Below, piece after piece: positions 8,050 through 16,423 of a DNA stretch of 46,931 nucleotides. How positions within the stretch are numbered: position 1 is the stretch's first letter; every line of letters starts with the position of its first letter. A program made the position numbers and the translations under genes. The DNA lies in NCBI GenBank assembly GCA_017303855.1, contig JAFLBL010000024.1, forward strand, positions 1 through 46,931, in the 5' to 3' direction. The notes under the pieces are model-generated. The model saw only the letters and a list, made by a program, of their open reading frames with translations. It did not search any database and was not told the DNA's origin. This DNA comes from Chitinophagales bacterium. Lineage in GTDB: Bacteria; Bacteroidota; Bacteroidia; Chitinophagales; Chitinophagaceae.

Positions 8050-8057
8050 CAAAAATA
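8050..8057 (-). promoter_or_regulatory. Candidate pdhA promoter, -7 box
   Basis: Minus-strand TATTTTTG, an exact TAnnTTTG match 13 bases upstream of the pdhA ATG. Transcription would begin only a few bases before the start codon. Confidence 0.55.
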
Positions 8058-8144
8058 CGGGGAAAAAAGGAATTTTAAAACGATGATTTTGAAGGGCTAA
8101 AATACAGGCAAACCGGACCCGGAAAAGCCTTCCGGCAACCCCTG

Positions 8145-8180
8145 TTTTTGACTGCTTTTGCCCCGTCCCCCCTATCTTGC
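8145..8180 (+). promoter_or_regulatory. Candidate recF promoter
   Basis: TTTTTG at 8145-8150 and TATCTTGC at 8173-8180 (one mismatch to TAnnTTTG), separated by 22 bases and followed 7 bases later by the chosen recF ATG. Confidence 0.45.
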
Positions 8181-8187
8181 ACCCGGA

Positions 8188-9303
8188 ATGCTACGGATTC
8201 ACCATATGACCGTTTTTCAGTTCAAAAATTACACGAATCGCTCCTTCTCGTTTACGGAGCGGATTGTGGGCATTTTTGGCAAAAATGGTGTGGGTAAAAC
8301 CAATCTGCTGGACGCCGTTCATTACCTGTGCTTTACCAAAAGCTATTTTACCCGTTCAGACGGGAATAATGTAAAACAGGGGTTTTCCGGTTTCCGGGTG
8401 GAAGGCCGGCTTGAACTGCAGCAACAGCCTGAAAAAGCTGTATGTGTGCTCCGGGAGACTGGCCGGAAAGAGTTTTCGGTTAATGACGAATCCTATGACC
8501 GGTTTTCCCTGCATATCGGCCGTTATCCCTGTGTGGTAATTGCCCCGGATGATGCGGAACTGATCACGGGTGACAGCCGGGAACGAAGGACTTTCCTGGA
8601 TGAAATCCTTTCCCAGCTAGACGCTGAATATCTGCGGCATCTGATTGTATATACCCGGGTATTACAACAGCGGAATTCGTTATTAAAACGCTTTGCGGAA
8701 ACCAGTTCACGTGATGAAGCGCTGCTCGATGTGCTGGATCAGCAACTGATACAACCCGGAGAATTCATTTTCAACCGGCGCAGGGACTTTTTGCTGGGAT
8801 TTCTGCCCGCAGTCAAACAACTGTACGAGGAAATTGCCCGCAACCCGGATCAGGAAACAGATAAGCATTTGCCCGCCCCTGAAGCTATAAACCTGCTGTA
8901 CGAAAGTGAATTGCATGCAGATTCTTTTCCTGACTTATTGAAGAGGAACCGGCAGAAAGATATGTTTGCCCAACGTACCAGTGCAGGTATTCACCGGGAT
9001 GACCTGGTTATACAACTGGGCGGACAGGCGTTTAAAAGTATGGCCTCCCAGGGTCAGCGGAAAAGTCTGCTCTTTGCTTTAAAACTGGCTGAACTGGAAC
9101 GGTTGAAAAGGGACAAAGGATTTTCCCCGCTGCTCTTACTGGATGACGTTTTTGAGAAACTGGATGAACAACGTATTGCCAACCTGTTACGGAAAGTTGC
9201 TGTAGAGAATGACGGACAGGTTTTTATTACGGATACGCATGAGGAACGACTCAAAGCCCACCTGAAAAAGCTGGAAGCGGGTTTTCAGCTGATCGGTTTG
9301 TAA
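8188..9303 (+). CDS. recF: DNA replication and repair protein RecF
   Basis: A 371-residue SMC-like ATPase that helps load RecA at gapped DNA. Seen: Walker A GKNGVGKT at residues 31-38, the ABC-type signature SQGQRKSLLFALKLAE, and Walker B LLLLDDVFEKLD followed by the His-containing ITDTHEERL. A TTG at 8158 would give a longer protein starting PRPPYLAPG, but that extension is unlike the family and lies on the promoter; the ATG at 8188, which gives MLRIHHMTVFQFKNY, fits the family start. It is followed after 92 bases by a DUF721 gene, a common pairing. Confidence 0.96.
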   Translation: MLRIHHMTVFQFKNYTNRSFSFTERIVGIFGKNGVGKTNLLDAVHYLCFTKSYFTRSDGNNVKQGFSGFRVEGRLELQQQPEKAVCVLRETGRKEFSVNDESYDRFSLHIGRYPCVVIAPDDAELITGDSRERRTFLDEILSQLDAEYLRHLIVYTRVLQQRNSLLKRFAETSSRDEALLDVLDQQLIQPGEFIFNRRRDFLLGFLPAVKQLYEEIARNPDQETDKHLPAPEAINLLYESELHADSFPDLLKRNRQKDMFAQRTSAGIHRDDLVIQLGGQAFKSMASQGQRKSLLFALKLAELERLKRDKGFSPLLLLDDVFEKLDEQRIANLLRKVAVENDGQVFITDTHEERLKAHLKKLEAGFQLIGL

Positions 9304-9395
9304 AGTGAGGTTGACAGCATTTTTCTAAACGGATTTTCTGAAAATACGACCTTGTAAACCTGTCAATTTTTAAACATATCAACTAACTTTACAAC

Positions 9396-9677
9396 ATGGG
9401 TCAGTATTCCATGCAGGAAGCATTACAACAATTTCTGAACGGCAGCCGTATCAAGGGCGGCATTCAGGCCCTGCAGATTGAAGACGTATGGGAGGATATA
9501 ATGGGGAAAACCATTGCCCGGTATACCGATAAATTACAGATTATAGGCGACAAACTGATTATCACCACGGCTGTAGGGCCCTTGAAAAATGAACTCCTGT
9601 ACCAAAAAGAAAAAATCAAACAACGGGTAAACGAGGCACTAAAGCATAAAGCAATCAATGAGGTTATTATTCAATAA
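9396..9677 (+). CDS. DUF721 protein, DciA-like
   Basis: A 93-residue cytoplasmic protein with the DUF721 core: VWEDIMGKTIARYTDKL, then IIGDKLIITTAVGPLKNELLY, then a Lys-rich helix ending in NEVIIQ. DUF721 includes DciA, which acts with the replicative helicase DnaB in bacteria that lack DnaC or DnaI; the role in Bacteroidota is inferred. Its place just after recF supports a replication function. It is a short, single-domain form of the family without the extra N- or C-terminal tail seen in some DciA proteins. Confidence 0.85.
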   Translation: MGQYSMQEALQQFLNGSRIKGGIQALQIEDVWEDIMGKTIARYTDKLQIIGDKLIITTAVGPLKNELLYQKEKIKQRVNEALKHKAINEVIIQ

Positions 9678-9709
9678 CCCGGATGTATAGCCGCAATAAT
9701 GGCTGCTGC

Positions 9710-10117
9710 TCAATCAAAAATCACATTTCGCTTTTCCACCGCTTCTGCCAGTATATCATCGGCTGATATTACGCCGGCAAACGACATATTGGAAAATACC
9801 GGTATAAATTTTACATGATATTTTTTCATTTTGGACATGCATTGCTCCACTGTATCGTTGGCATCCGCAAAAGGCAATTGTGTATTCATAATTTCCCTCA
9901 CATGGGTTTCTGTAAGCGAACGGTTCATGAATAGCGCCTTGCGGGCCACATCTCTCTCCGTCAGTACCCCTAGAAAGTTTCCTTTTTCATCCATCACAAT
10001 CAGATAGTCCGTATTCTGTGTACTCATGCGGCAGAGGGCATCCCTGATACTGCAACCGGGTGCTATTTCCTTAAAATGCGGCAGGTGACGGGCAAGAATC
10101 TGGTTCAGTCTTTCCAT
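9710..10117 (-). CDS. Protein of two CBS domains
   Basis: A 135-residue protein made of a CBS pair. Domain 1 (about residues 20-60) has RDALCRMSTQNTDYLIVMDEKGNFLGVLTERD broken over two strands; domain 2 (about residues 75-130) has MNTQLPFADANDTVEQCMSKM and VSADDI-like ISADDILAEAVE. CBS pairs bind adenine nucleotides and often control a partner protein; here no partner domain is fused, so it is a stand-alone sensor or a regulator acting in trans. The gene is isolated, with 185 bases of featureless A/T-rich sequence before it up to the permease gene. Confidence 0.85.
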   Translation of the reverse strand: MERLNQILARHLPHFKEIAPGCSIRDALCRMSTQNTDYLIVMDEKGNFLGVLTERDVARKALFMNRSLTETHVREIMNTQLPFADANDTVEQCMSKMKKYHVKFIPVFSNMSFAGVISADDILAEAVEKRNVIFD

Positions 10118-10302
10118 GGCAATGTATTTAAGGTTTTAAAAGGAATGCTGCTGCTATCAATGTAACTCAAATAATCTGCCGGAAGTATGATTTTTAAACG
10201 ATGTGATAAAAAATTAACGGGATTTCACAGCCTTGTGACAATAGAGCTGCATGGACTAACAGCTGTAAGGGAGGAAATAGAGTTTCATTATAAACCTGTT
10301 GT

Positions 10303-11367
10303 CTATTGAATCCTGATCCGTGGATCCACCACCCCGTACAGGATGTCGGCCAGTATATTGATGACAATAAAAAATGTAGCCGATATCAGTACTGATCCCA
10401 TCACTACCGGGTAATCCAGTTTTTCAAGGGCATCCACCGTTACTTTACCGATTCCCTGCCAGCCAAAAATATATTCTACAAAGAAAGCGCCTGCCAGGAG
10501 TTCGGCAAACCAGCCGGTAATGGCTGTTATTACCGGATTCAACGCATTCCGGAGTCCGTGCTTCCAGATAACAGCCTGTCGGCTCAGTCCTTTGGCATAG
10601 GCGGTACGGATATAATCCTGGTCCAGCACATCCAGCATCGCACTCCGGGTTAGCTGGGTTATAATAGCCAGAGGACGAATGCCCAATGTAACAGCCGGCA
10701 ATATCAGATTCTGTAGTGTTAATCGCCTTTGTCCTTCATCGTCTATTATAAACCAGCTGCCGGCAATATGCAGGCCGGTCCAGTCGCTGAGCATAAACCC
10801 GAAAATATAAACCATGATAATCCCCATGAAAAAGGAAGGCGCGGATATCCCGATTATACTGCTGAAGATAGCAGTGGTGTCGAGCCAGCTGTTTTGTTTA
10901 ACGGCTGCTACTACTCCCAACGGTATTCCCAGCAATACGGCAATCAGCATGGCGGCCAGGGCCAGCAACAACGTACCGGGCAATGCCTGTGTTAGAATGG
11001 TCCACACCTCCCTTTTACTCTGATATGATTTGCGCAAATAGGGAATTTTGAGTCCCAGTTTCCTGTTACCACCGGTAAAGAAACCCCGGAGCTTTTTCTT
11101 TTCTATTTCAGCGGGGGTATGTATTCCTACCGGAGAAACATCATTCAGGTAGTAAAGAAATTGCTTGTAAGTTGGGATTTTTTCACCCTGCTCATTGATC
11201 AGGTAAAGTTCCTTGCGGATATTGGCTTGTGTGGCGGAATCACCCGTTTGTCCCATCACAATCCGGGCCGGATCTCCAAATCCCTGGAACAGGAAAAAAA
11301 CAAGTACGGTCACCCCGAGTAAAACGAGCAGACCATACAATATTTTACGGGTGATAAACCGGATCAT
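10303..11367 (-). CDS. ABC transporter permease of the OppB/DppB type
   Basis: A 354-residue inner-membrane protein. The first helix (ILYGLLVLLGVTVLVFFLF) and the early DPARIVMGQ segment are hallmarks of peptide/nickel permease B subunits. A long periplasmic insert (residues about 50-120) is followed by five membrane helices and the EAA-type loop near IRTAYAKGLSRQAVIWKHGLRNAL, which contacts the ATPase. The C-terminus ends DPRIRIQ. In this window there is no DppC-type second permease, ATPase or binding protein; only a BT_3928 gene lies upstream, 3 bases away. The other subunits must be encoded elsewhere. Confidence 0.88.
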   Translation of the reverse strand: MIRFITRKILYGLLVLLGVTVLVFFLFQGFGDPARIVMGQTGDSATQANIRKELYLINEQGEKIPTYKQFLYYLNDVSPVGIHTPAEIEKKKLRGFFTGGNRKLGLKIPYLRKSYQSKREVWTILTQALPGTLLLALAAMLIAVLLGIPLGVVAAVKQNSWLDTTAIFSSIIGISAPSFFMGIIMVYIFGFMLSDWTGLHIAGSWFIIDDEGQRRLTLQNLILPAVTLGIRPLAIITQLTRSAMLDVLDQDYIRTAYAKGLSRQAVIWKHGLRNALNPVITAITGWFAELLAGAFFVEYIFGWQGIGKVTVDALEKLDYPVVMGSVLISATFFIVINILADILYGVVDPRIRIQ

Positions 11368-11370
11368 TAG

Positions 11371-12531
11371 TTAGTGTTGAATACTATCGGTTACTGGTTT
11401 TTCCGGCGCGGGCATCGAGGGCATTGCAGTTAATGCGTCAACCGCTTTGTTGAAATCATACGAACTCCATTTCCCTTTTATTGTTCCCTGTTGCAATATA
11501 TATAAGGTTGGATTCGTACGGGCTGCCGTCCGTATCGTGGTATTATCGCAGGTAAAAACGGGCATTGACGCAAAGGGGGTGCCGGCCAGTTGCTTTAAAG
11601 TATTATCCGGCTGTCCGCTGATCATAAATACCGGAATGTTTTTTCCGGTTGCAGTAGTATAAACTTTGCTGAATGCTGCAGCCCAGTCACTAACCGGGCG
11701 GCTCAGATTTTCGCTGATTAATAAAACGGTGATAGGTTGTTGTAAAATGGGCAAAGTGGAATCCGCTCCTGACTGTCCTTTCAGGTCAAATCCTTTAATG
11801 GCGGCTTCTGCATTTCCTTTCCGTACCAGTTTATCTTTACGACTCACGAATGTATATGTTTTCAGGTCTGCGGGTAATTCAGACGGAGCAAATTCATAGT
11901 CTTTTCCCTCCTTTGCATAAATGAATCGTATGGCAAAGCTGTCGGGAATGGCGCCTGGAGGTGGCATTCTTTTTTCAAGGATATTGTTTCCGGTTTTAAA
12001 GGGCAGGCAATCCACCACCGGCAGATATTTTAAGGTGTAGTATTGAAATCCAAAACTGGCAGAAATAATCAGCAGCATTGAAAGGAGGCCAGCTTTTCCG
12101 GACAAAACCGGCCGTACAAATTGTCTTTTCCTGATCAGGAAGATAATCAGTACCAGTAACAGCACATCTTTCAGGAATGAAGTCTGTGAAGTAATGGGCA
12201 AACAGTCACCGAAACATCCGCAGTTCTTCGGCATGCCTGTAACATAAGTATAACCGGTAAGAAACGTGAAGAATACAATCAGTAATAATAATAACCAGCT
12301 GATCAGTCTGAACTGCCAGCCAATCAGCAAGGCAAATCCGGCAATAATTTCAAAGGCATTCATGAAAATGGATAAAGCCAGGGTAACGCCATCCCATCCG
12401 TGCAGTTGCCACACTTCAAAAAACTCCTGCATTTTGTAGCTGAGCCCCAGGGGGTCATTGGCTTTTACCAGGCCAGAGAAAATAAACAGCAGGCCAACGA
12501 GAATGCGGGTAAGCGTTACAGTTACTTTCAT
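11371..12531 (-). CDS. BT_3928-family membrane protein with DoxX/MauE-like domain and thioredoxin-like tail
   Basis: A 386-residue inner-membrane protein. Residues 1-150 form four helices of the DoxX/MauE kind (RILVGLLFIFSGLVKANDP, then FMNAFEIIAGFALLIGW), followed by NCGCFGDC, a cysteine cluster typical of MauE-like proteins and likely redox-active. The C-terminal half (about 200-386) looks like a degraded thioredoxin-type domain outside the membrane (PVFTCDNTTIRTAARTNPTLYIL) without a CxxC. Function is unknown. Its ATG directly follows the TAA of the DUF1599 gene with no gap, so the two are coupled. Confidence 0.8.
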   Translation of the reverse strand: MKVTVTLTRILVGLLFIFSGLVKANDPLGLSYKMQEFFEVWQLHGWDGVTLALSIFMNAFEIIAGFALLIGWQFRLISWLLLLLIVFFTFLTGYTYVTGMPKNCGCFGDCLPITSQTSFLKDVLLLVLIIFLIRKRQFVRPVLSGKAGLLSMLLIISASFGFQYYTLKYLPVVDCLPFKTGNNILEKRMPPPGAIPDSFAIRFIYAKEGKDYEFAPSELPADLKTYTFVSRKDKLVRKGNAEAAIKGFDLKGQSGADSTLPILQQPITVLLISENLSRPVSDWAAAFSKVYTTATGKNIPVFMISGQPDNTLKQLAGTPFASMPVFTCDNTTIRTAARTNPTLYILQQGTIKGKWSSYDFNKAVDALTAMPSMPAPEKPVTDSIQH

Positions 12532-13062
12532 TTACATGAGTATTAAAGCAAATACGGCATAATTAAGAATATCGTTATAATTGGCATCAATGCCTTCGCT
12601 GATCAGGGTTTTCCCGTCATTATTGAGAATCTGACGGATCCGCTGCAGTTTCATCAGGATCAGGTCAACAAAGCTTTCCTGGCTCATACTGCGCCAGGCT
12701 TCCCCGTAATCATGATTTTTATCCTGCATCAGGTTTTTGGCAGCATTAACTTTCTCATCGTACAAACGGGCTACTTCAGCAATTGCCAGTTCTTCCGGCG
12801 CATCCGATGGTAGTTCCAGTTGAATCAGACCGATAACGGCATAGTTGACAATTCCTTTAAACTCCCCGGATATGCCATCGGATACCTTCTGTTCCCCTTT
12901 TTCCTGAATCGTTCTGATCCGCTGGGCTTTTATAAAAATCTGGTCCACGATGGAAATGGTACGAAGTACCCGCCAGGCGGTACCATAATCGGATGCCTTC
13001 TTAATGAAAATATCCCTGCATCCACTGATCACGGAGTCGTATTGTTGATTCGTTTTGCCCAT
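12532..13062 (-). CDS. DUF1599 protein, internally duplicated
   Basis: A 176-residue all-helical cytoplasmic protein made of two copies of one unit. DYGTAWR at residues 25-31 recurs as DYGEAWR at 118-124; KAQRIR (45-50) recurs as KLQRIR (138-143); NYAV (73-76) recurs as NYAV (167-170). DUF1599 has been linked by others to nucleotide modification, but no reaction is known to me. It heads a unit with the BT_3928 gene and the permease and is divergent from folP. The upstream TACTTTTT on the minus strand near 13080 could be its promoter. Confidence 0.8.
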   Translation of the reverse strand: MGKTNQQYDSVISGCRDIFIKKASDYGTAWRVLRTISIVDQIFIKAQRIRTIQEKGEQKVSDGISGEFKGIVNYAVIGLIQLELPSDAPEELAIAEVARLYDEKVNAAKNLMQDKNHDYGEAWRSMSQESFVDLILMKLQRIRQILNNDGKTLISEGIDANYNDILNYAVFALILM

Positions 13063-13188
13063 TTTTTATGAATAGAAAAAGTAAAAAAGTTAATCAGGAA
13101 AAAAACAAGGGAGCAATAAACCGGAAAATGTTTTCCGCTGGTTTGCCACTCTCTGTTATCTTAGCTTCAAAAATAACAAACAAGGCCG

Positions 13189-14025
13189 ATGTTTACGCTC
13201 AACTGTAAAGGAAGATTGCTGGTTGTGGATAAGCCCCTGGTAATGGGTATTCTGAACCTGACGCCTGATTCTTTTTTCAGTGGCAGCCGGGTGCAAACAA
13301 CCGATGCGGTACTCCGCCGGGCGGAAGAAATGCTGCGTGACGGGGCGACTATCCTGGATATCGGCGGGCAAAGTACCCGTCCGGGCAGTGAAAAACTGGA
13401 AGCGGATGAAGAATGGCAACGGATTGAAGCACCGATAATGGCCGTTCACAGCACATTCCCGGAACTGATTCTGTCCGTGGATACCTATTATGGTTCCGTG
13501 GCAGAACGGGCTGTTGCTGCGGGTGTTTCCATTATTAATGATATCAGCGCGGGTTCACTGGATGAAAGCATGACAGCAACGGCGGCTCGCTTACAGGTAC
13601 CTTATGTACTGATGCACATGAAAGGTACCCCACAGACGATGGCCGGAGAAGCGGAGTATGAAAATGTAACCACAGAAGTGCTTGATACGTTGGCTGTACA
13701 AAAAGCCAGGTTCGAAAAACTGGGAATAAAAGATATCATCATCGATCCGGGATTTGGTTTTGCCAAAACCGTGGAGCATAATTTCACGCTTTTACGCCAT
13801 CTTTCAGCATTCTCCCTTCTGAAAGCCCCTTTATTACTGGGCATATCGCGTAAATCCTTTATCTGGAAAACCATTCAAAGTGCCGCCGGCGATTCCTCAA
13901 CCCTGACAGGTACTACGGCTTTGAATATGGCAGGATTGATGCAGGGGGCCTCTATTCTCCGGGTACATGATGTAAAGGAAGCTGCTGTCTGTATACAACT
14001 GTTTAACCGTTTAGGTCTGGGATAA
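13189..14025 (+). CDS. folP: Dihydropteroate synthase
   Basis: A 278-residue TIM-barrel enzyme that joins p-aminobenzoate with dihydropterin pyrophosphate in folate synthesis, the sulfonamide target. Seen: GILNLTPDSFFSGS near residue 22, DIGGQSTRPGSE, VDTYYGSVAERA, INDISAGS, LMHMKGTPQTM, DPGFGFAKTVEHN and LLGISRKSFI near the C-terminal third. Every conserved block is intact and the length is typical. A TATCTTAG box at 13157-13164 may be the promoter. It is transcribed away from the DUF1599 gene. Confidence 0.97.
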   Translation: MFTLNCKGRLLVVDKPLVMGILNLTPDSFFSGSRVQTTDAVLRRAEEMLRDGATILDIGGQSTRPGSEKLEADEEWQRIEAPIMAVHSTFPELILSVDTYYGSVAERAVAAGVSIINDISAGSLDESMTATAARLQVPYVLMHMKGTPQTMAGEAEYENVTTEVLDTLAVQKARFEKLGIKDIIIDPGFGFAKTVEHNFTLLRHLSAFSLLKAPLLLGISRKSFIWKTIQSAAGDSSTLTGTTALNMAGLMQGASILRVHDVKEAAVCIQLFNRLGLG

Positions 14026-14050
14026 AAAAGCCCCGGGCATAGCCGGGGCT
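14024..14050. terminator. GC-rich terminator hairpin after folP
   Basis: AGCCCCGG at 14029-14036 pairs perfectly with CCGGGGCT at 14043-14050 around a 6-base loop. It begins 4 bases after the folP stop. The T-run is good only on the minus strand, so it may mainly stop transcription coming from the right as well as marking the end of folP. Confidence 0.65.
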
Positions 14051-14210
14051 GGTTTCTGCAAGACATTGTAATCAAAGCCATACTGCATACACAGTATCGG
14101 TTCACTCACAGGATTCGTATTGTAAAAAAAATTAGTACGGTGTATGATAGTCCGTCAGATTCAGGGGGTGCGGAAAGGGTTAGTAATTGGACTAAAAACG
14201 GGACATCTTC

Positions 14211-14243
14211 AAAAAAAATACCCGTCTCTTTTGAAGACGGGTA
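14211..14243 (-). terminator. Rho-independent terminator after the FKBP gene
   Basis: TACCCGTCT at 14219-14227 pairs with AGACGGGTA at 14235-14243 (9 of 9) around a 7-base loop, followed on the minus strand by eight T. It lies about 30 bases past the FKBP stop. Confidence 0.85.
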
Positions 14244-14272
14244 CAAAATTGCACATTAATCTGATGCAGTGC

Positions 14273-15220
14273 TTAATTTTTTTGTTGAGGCATATCAATA
14301 TTCTGGTGTGCATCTGCAGGCGGAGGTGCCGGTGCGGCAGGTGCTTTATCTTTCACGTCGGTTACCACCAGTTCAAAAACAAGATTCTCATAAGGTTTGA
14401 TTACTGTGGAACCGGGAGGTGGTGTGGGGCCGTAAGCCAGTAAAGAAGGTACATAAATTTTGGCTGTGGCACCCGGACGGAGGAAACGCATGGCTTCATC
14501 AAAGCCTTTAATCATTTCACCATTACCAACTGTGAAAGACAGTGGTTGCACATGTCCGAATGCCGGATCCAGGTTGCTGTCAAATTTCTTGCCCTGGAAA
14601 GTGGTACCGGTATAGTTCAGGGAAACATATTTTCCGGAGTCGATCAGGTTGCCCGTACCGGGATTCATGATTTCAACAAAAACGCCGGAAGGTGTTTTCT
14701 GGGTAGTGATTTTTTTCTCATTGACGAATTTTTCAACTACGGCAATTTCCGCTTTGGAAAACTGCTCGCGGCCTTTTTGTTCGTCGGCAATCTTGGTGCT
14801 GTCGTTTGTGAAAATACCCAGCACTTTTACATAAGTCATGATACGATCTCCCTTTTTAAATTGGGGAGGAAGACTTCCTGCAGGTAAACGGCGGATAAAT
14901 GTATCCATCATCTGGGTAGCCACCACGCTGTCCCCGATATGCAGTTTGGTCCACAGTTCAGAAATATCATACGGATTGCTTTGTCCGGTTACCGGAATGT
15001 ACAATGGCAATGCGTTATTGGTTGTATAATAAACACTGTCATTGATTTTTTGTGTCAGGTTTACTTTCAGGTAATTCCCTGTTTTTACAGTCTGCGTGTC
15101 CTTTCCTTTGAAAAGCTGGTAAGGCATGCCGCCGGGTGTCTTTTTAAAGTCGGCTTTTCCACAGCTGGCGAGTAAAGCTCCTGTGATCAGCACAAAACTC
15201 AGTTGTTTGATCTTGTTCAT
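14273..15220 (-). CDS. FKBP-type peptidyl-prolyl isomerase lipoprotein
   Basis: I start at the ATG at 15220 (315 residues), which gives a classical lipoprotein signal with LLASC and lipid-anchored Cys20; an upstream ATG would bury it. The C-terminal FKBP domain (about residues 175-285) shows GKYVSLNYTGTTFQGKKFDSN, FTVGNGEMIKGFDEAM and LAYGPTPPPGSTVIKPYENLVFELVV. The N-terminal part (about 30-160) looks like a second, diverged FKBP-like unit, as in tandem FKBP lipoproteins of Bacteroidota. The tail is Pro/Ala-rich. It probably helps fold envelope proteins. It follows nrnA by 13 bases. Confidence 0.9.
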   Translation of the reverse strand: MNKIKQLSFVLITGALLASCGKADFKKTPGGMPYQLFKGKDTQTVKTGNYLKVNLTQKINDSVYYTTNNALPLYIPVTGQSNPYDISELWTKLHIGDSVVATQMMDTFIRRLPAGSLPPQFKKGDRIMTYVKVLGIFTNDSTKIADEQKGREQFSKAEIAVVEKFVNEKKITTQKTPSGVFVEIMNPGTGNLIDSGKYVSLNYTGTTFQGKKFDSNLDPAFGHVQPLSFTVGNGEMIKGFDEAMRFLRPGATAKIYVPSLLAYGPTPPPGSTVIKPYENLVFELVVTDVKDKAPAAPAPPPADAHQNIDMPQQKN

Positions 15221-15233
15221 ACTTGTTTTTAGT

Positions 15234-16241
15234 TTATTGTAAAAGATGTTCATTTTCTTTTAGTACTTCTTTAAACCGCTGTACGGTCTGTTCCAGGCTG
15301 TCACTGCTCCGTCCACCTGCTGCATTATAATGCCCTCCTCCCTCAAAATAGCTGCGGGCAAAGGTATTACAATCGAAGTCACCTTTACTTCGGAAACTCC
15401 ATTTTCGTTCCTCATCCCGGTCAATCACCAGGGCCACCAGTTTTATACCCTGTATGGATTGCGGGAAATTTACCAATCCCTCTGTATCTCCTGTTTTGAT
15501 ATGATATTTGAGCAGATCCGATTTGGGAATGGCAATCAGGGCCGCATTGTATTCATAGAATATTTCCATCCGGTGAAGCAAGACATGGCCGATAAAACGA
15601 AGCCTGTTTTCCAGGAAATTATCAAAGAGCCCCTGGTGTATCTTGCCATGATCCAGTCCCCTCGATTTGAGATCGGCCACCAATGTATGCACTCCGGCAT
15701 GGGCGGAAGAAAAACGGAAAGAACCGGTATCCCCTACCACACCTGCATATATACACTCACTGATATTTTCATTGATCAGCGCTGCATGCCCGGAATCAAC
15801 AATAAAATCATAAATCATTTCACAGGTAGAGCTCTTGGATGTATTGCTTACACCATAATTAAATGACACAGTATCAGGCTCCTGGTGATGATCAATCAGA
15901 ATTTTTGTGCAGGTAAGTGATTTCAGTTTTTCCGTCATGGTTTTTGTCCGGTGAAAAATATTGAAATCCAGGCAAAATAACCATTCGGCTTCTTCCAGTA
16001 TCGCTTCTGCTTTAACCCGGTCTCTTTCATAATCCAGCACCTGCCGGGTACCGGGCATCCAGTCTACCCAACCTGCCCAGTTCGTCGGAGAAATAACTGT
16101 AACAGTATGCCCCAGTTGTTCCAGGAAATGCCGTAAAGCCAGCGAAGAACCCATAGCATCGGCATCCGGTTTCTGATGGGTCGTGATTACCACCCTGCGG
16201 GGCTGGTTAAGTAAGGGAAATATATCCTGAATCGGTAACAT
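15234..16241 (-). CDS. nrnA: DHH-family phosphoesterase, oligoribonuclease/pAp phosphatase
   Basis: A 335-residue cytoplasmic enzyme. The DHH domain carries HQKPDADAMGSSLAL near residue 21, DFNIFHR and IDHHQEPD (metal ligands), and the C-terminal DHHA1 domain ends with EGGGHYNAAGGRSS, which binds the nucleotide. The set matches NrnA, which degrades 2-5 base RNA oligomers and dephosphorylates 3'-phosphoadenosine 5'-phosphate. It shares a transcript with the FKBP gene. Its likely promoter (TACCTTCG at 16252-16259) sits at one end of a long inverted repeat that separates it from ndk. Confidence 0.92.
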   Translation of the reverse strand: MLPIQDIFPLLNQPRRVVITTHQKPDADAMGSSLALRHFLEQLGHTVTVISPTNWAGWVDWMPGTRQVLDYERDRVKAEAILEEAEWLFCLDFNIFHRTKTMTEKLKSLTCTKILIDHHQEPDTVSFNYGVSNTSKSSTCEMIYDFIVDSGHAALINENISECIYAGVVGDTGSFRFSSAHAGVHTLVADLKSRGLDHGKIHQGLFDNFLENRLRFIGHVLLHRMEIFYEYNAALIAIPKSDLLKYHIKTGDTEGLVNFPQSIQGIKLVALVIDRDEERKWSFRSKGDFDCNTFARSYFEGGGHYNAAGGRSSDSLEQTVQRFKEVLKENEHLLQ

Positions 16242-16266
16242 ATGAAGTGTGCGAAGGTAGTATTTT

Positions 16267-16388
16267 TAGTTCGTAGTTAGTAGTTAGAAGTTAGTAGTCC
16301 TTGCCTTCCGGATTTTTTCAGATTCACTGGATTTTCAAGTTCTTTTAGCGAATCTGACTACTATCTCCGAACTACTAACTACGGACTA
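16267..16388. repeat. Long imperfect inverted repeat between nrnA and ndk
   Basis: Arms 16267-16299 and 16356-16388 match as inverted copies at 29 of 33 positions. Each arm is made of short GTTAGTA/AGTTAGAA-like units. A second inner stem (16319-16328 with 16347-16356, 9 of 10) would extend the hairpin. The arms lie next to the -7 boxes of the two divergent promoters. Confidence 0.85.
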
Positions 16389-16395
16389 ATTTCCT

Positions 16396-16403
16396 TACCT
16401 TTG
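16396..16403 (+). promoter_or_regulatory. Candidate ndk promoter, -7 box
   Basis: TACCTTTG, an exact TAnnTTTG match 20 bases upstream of the ndk ATG. The right arm of the inverted repeat ends 7 bases before it, so the -33 region falls inside that arm. Confidence 0.6.
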
Positions 16404-16423
16404 CGGCGCAAAAAACAAGTAAT

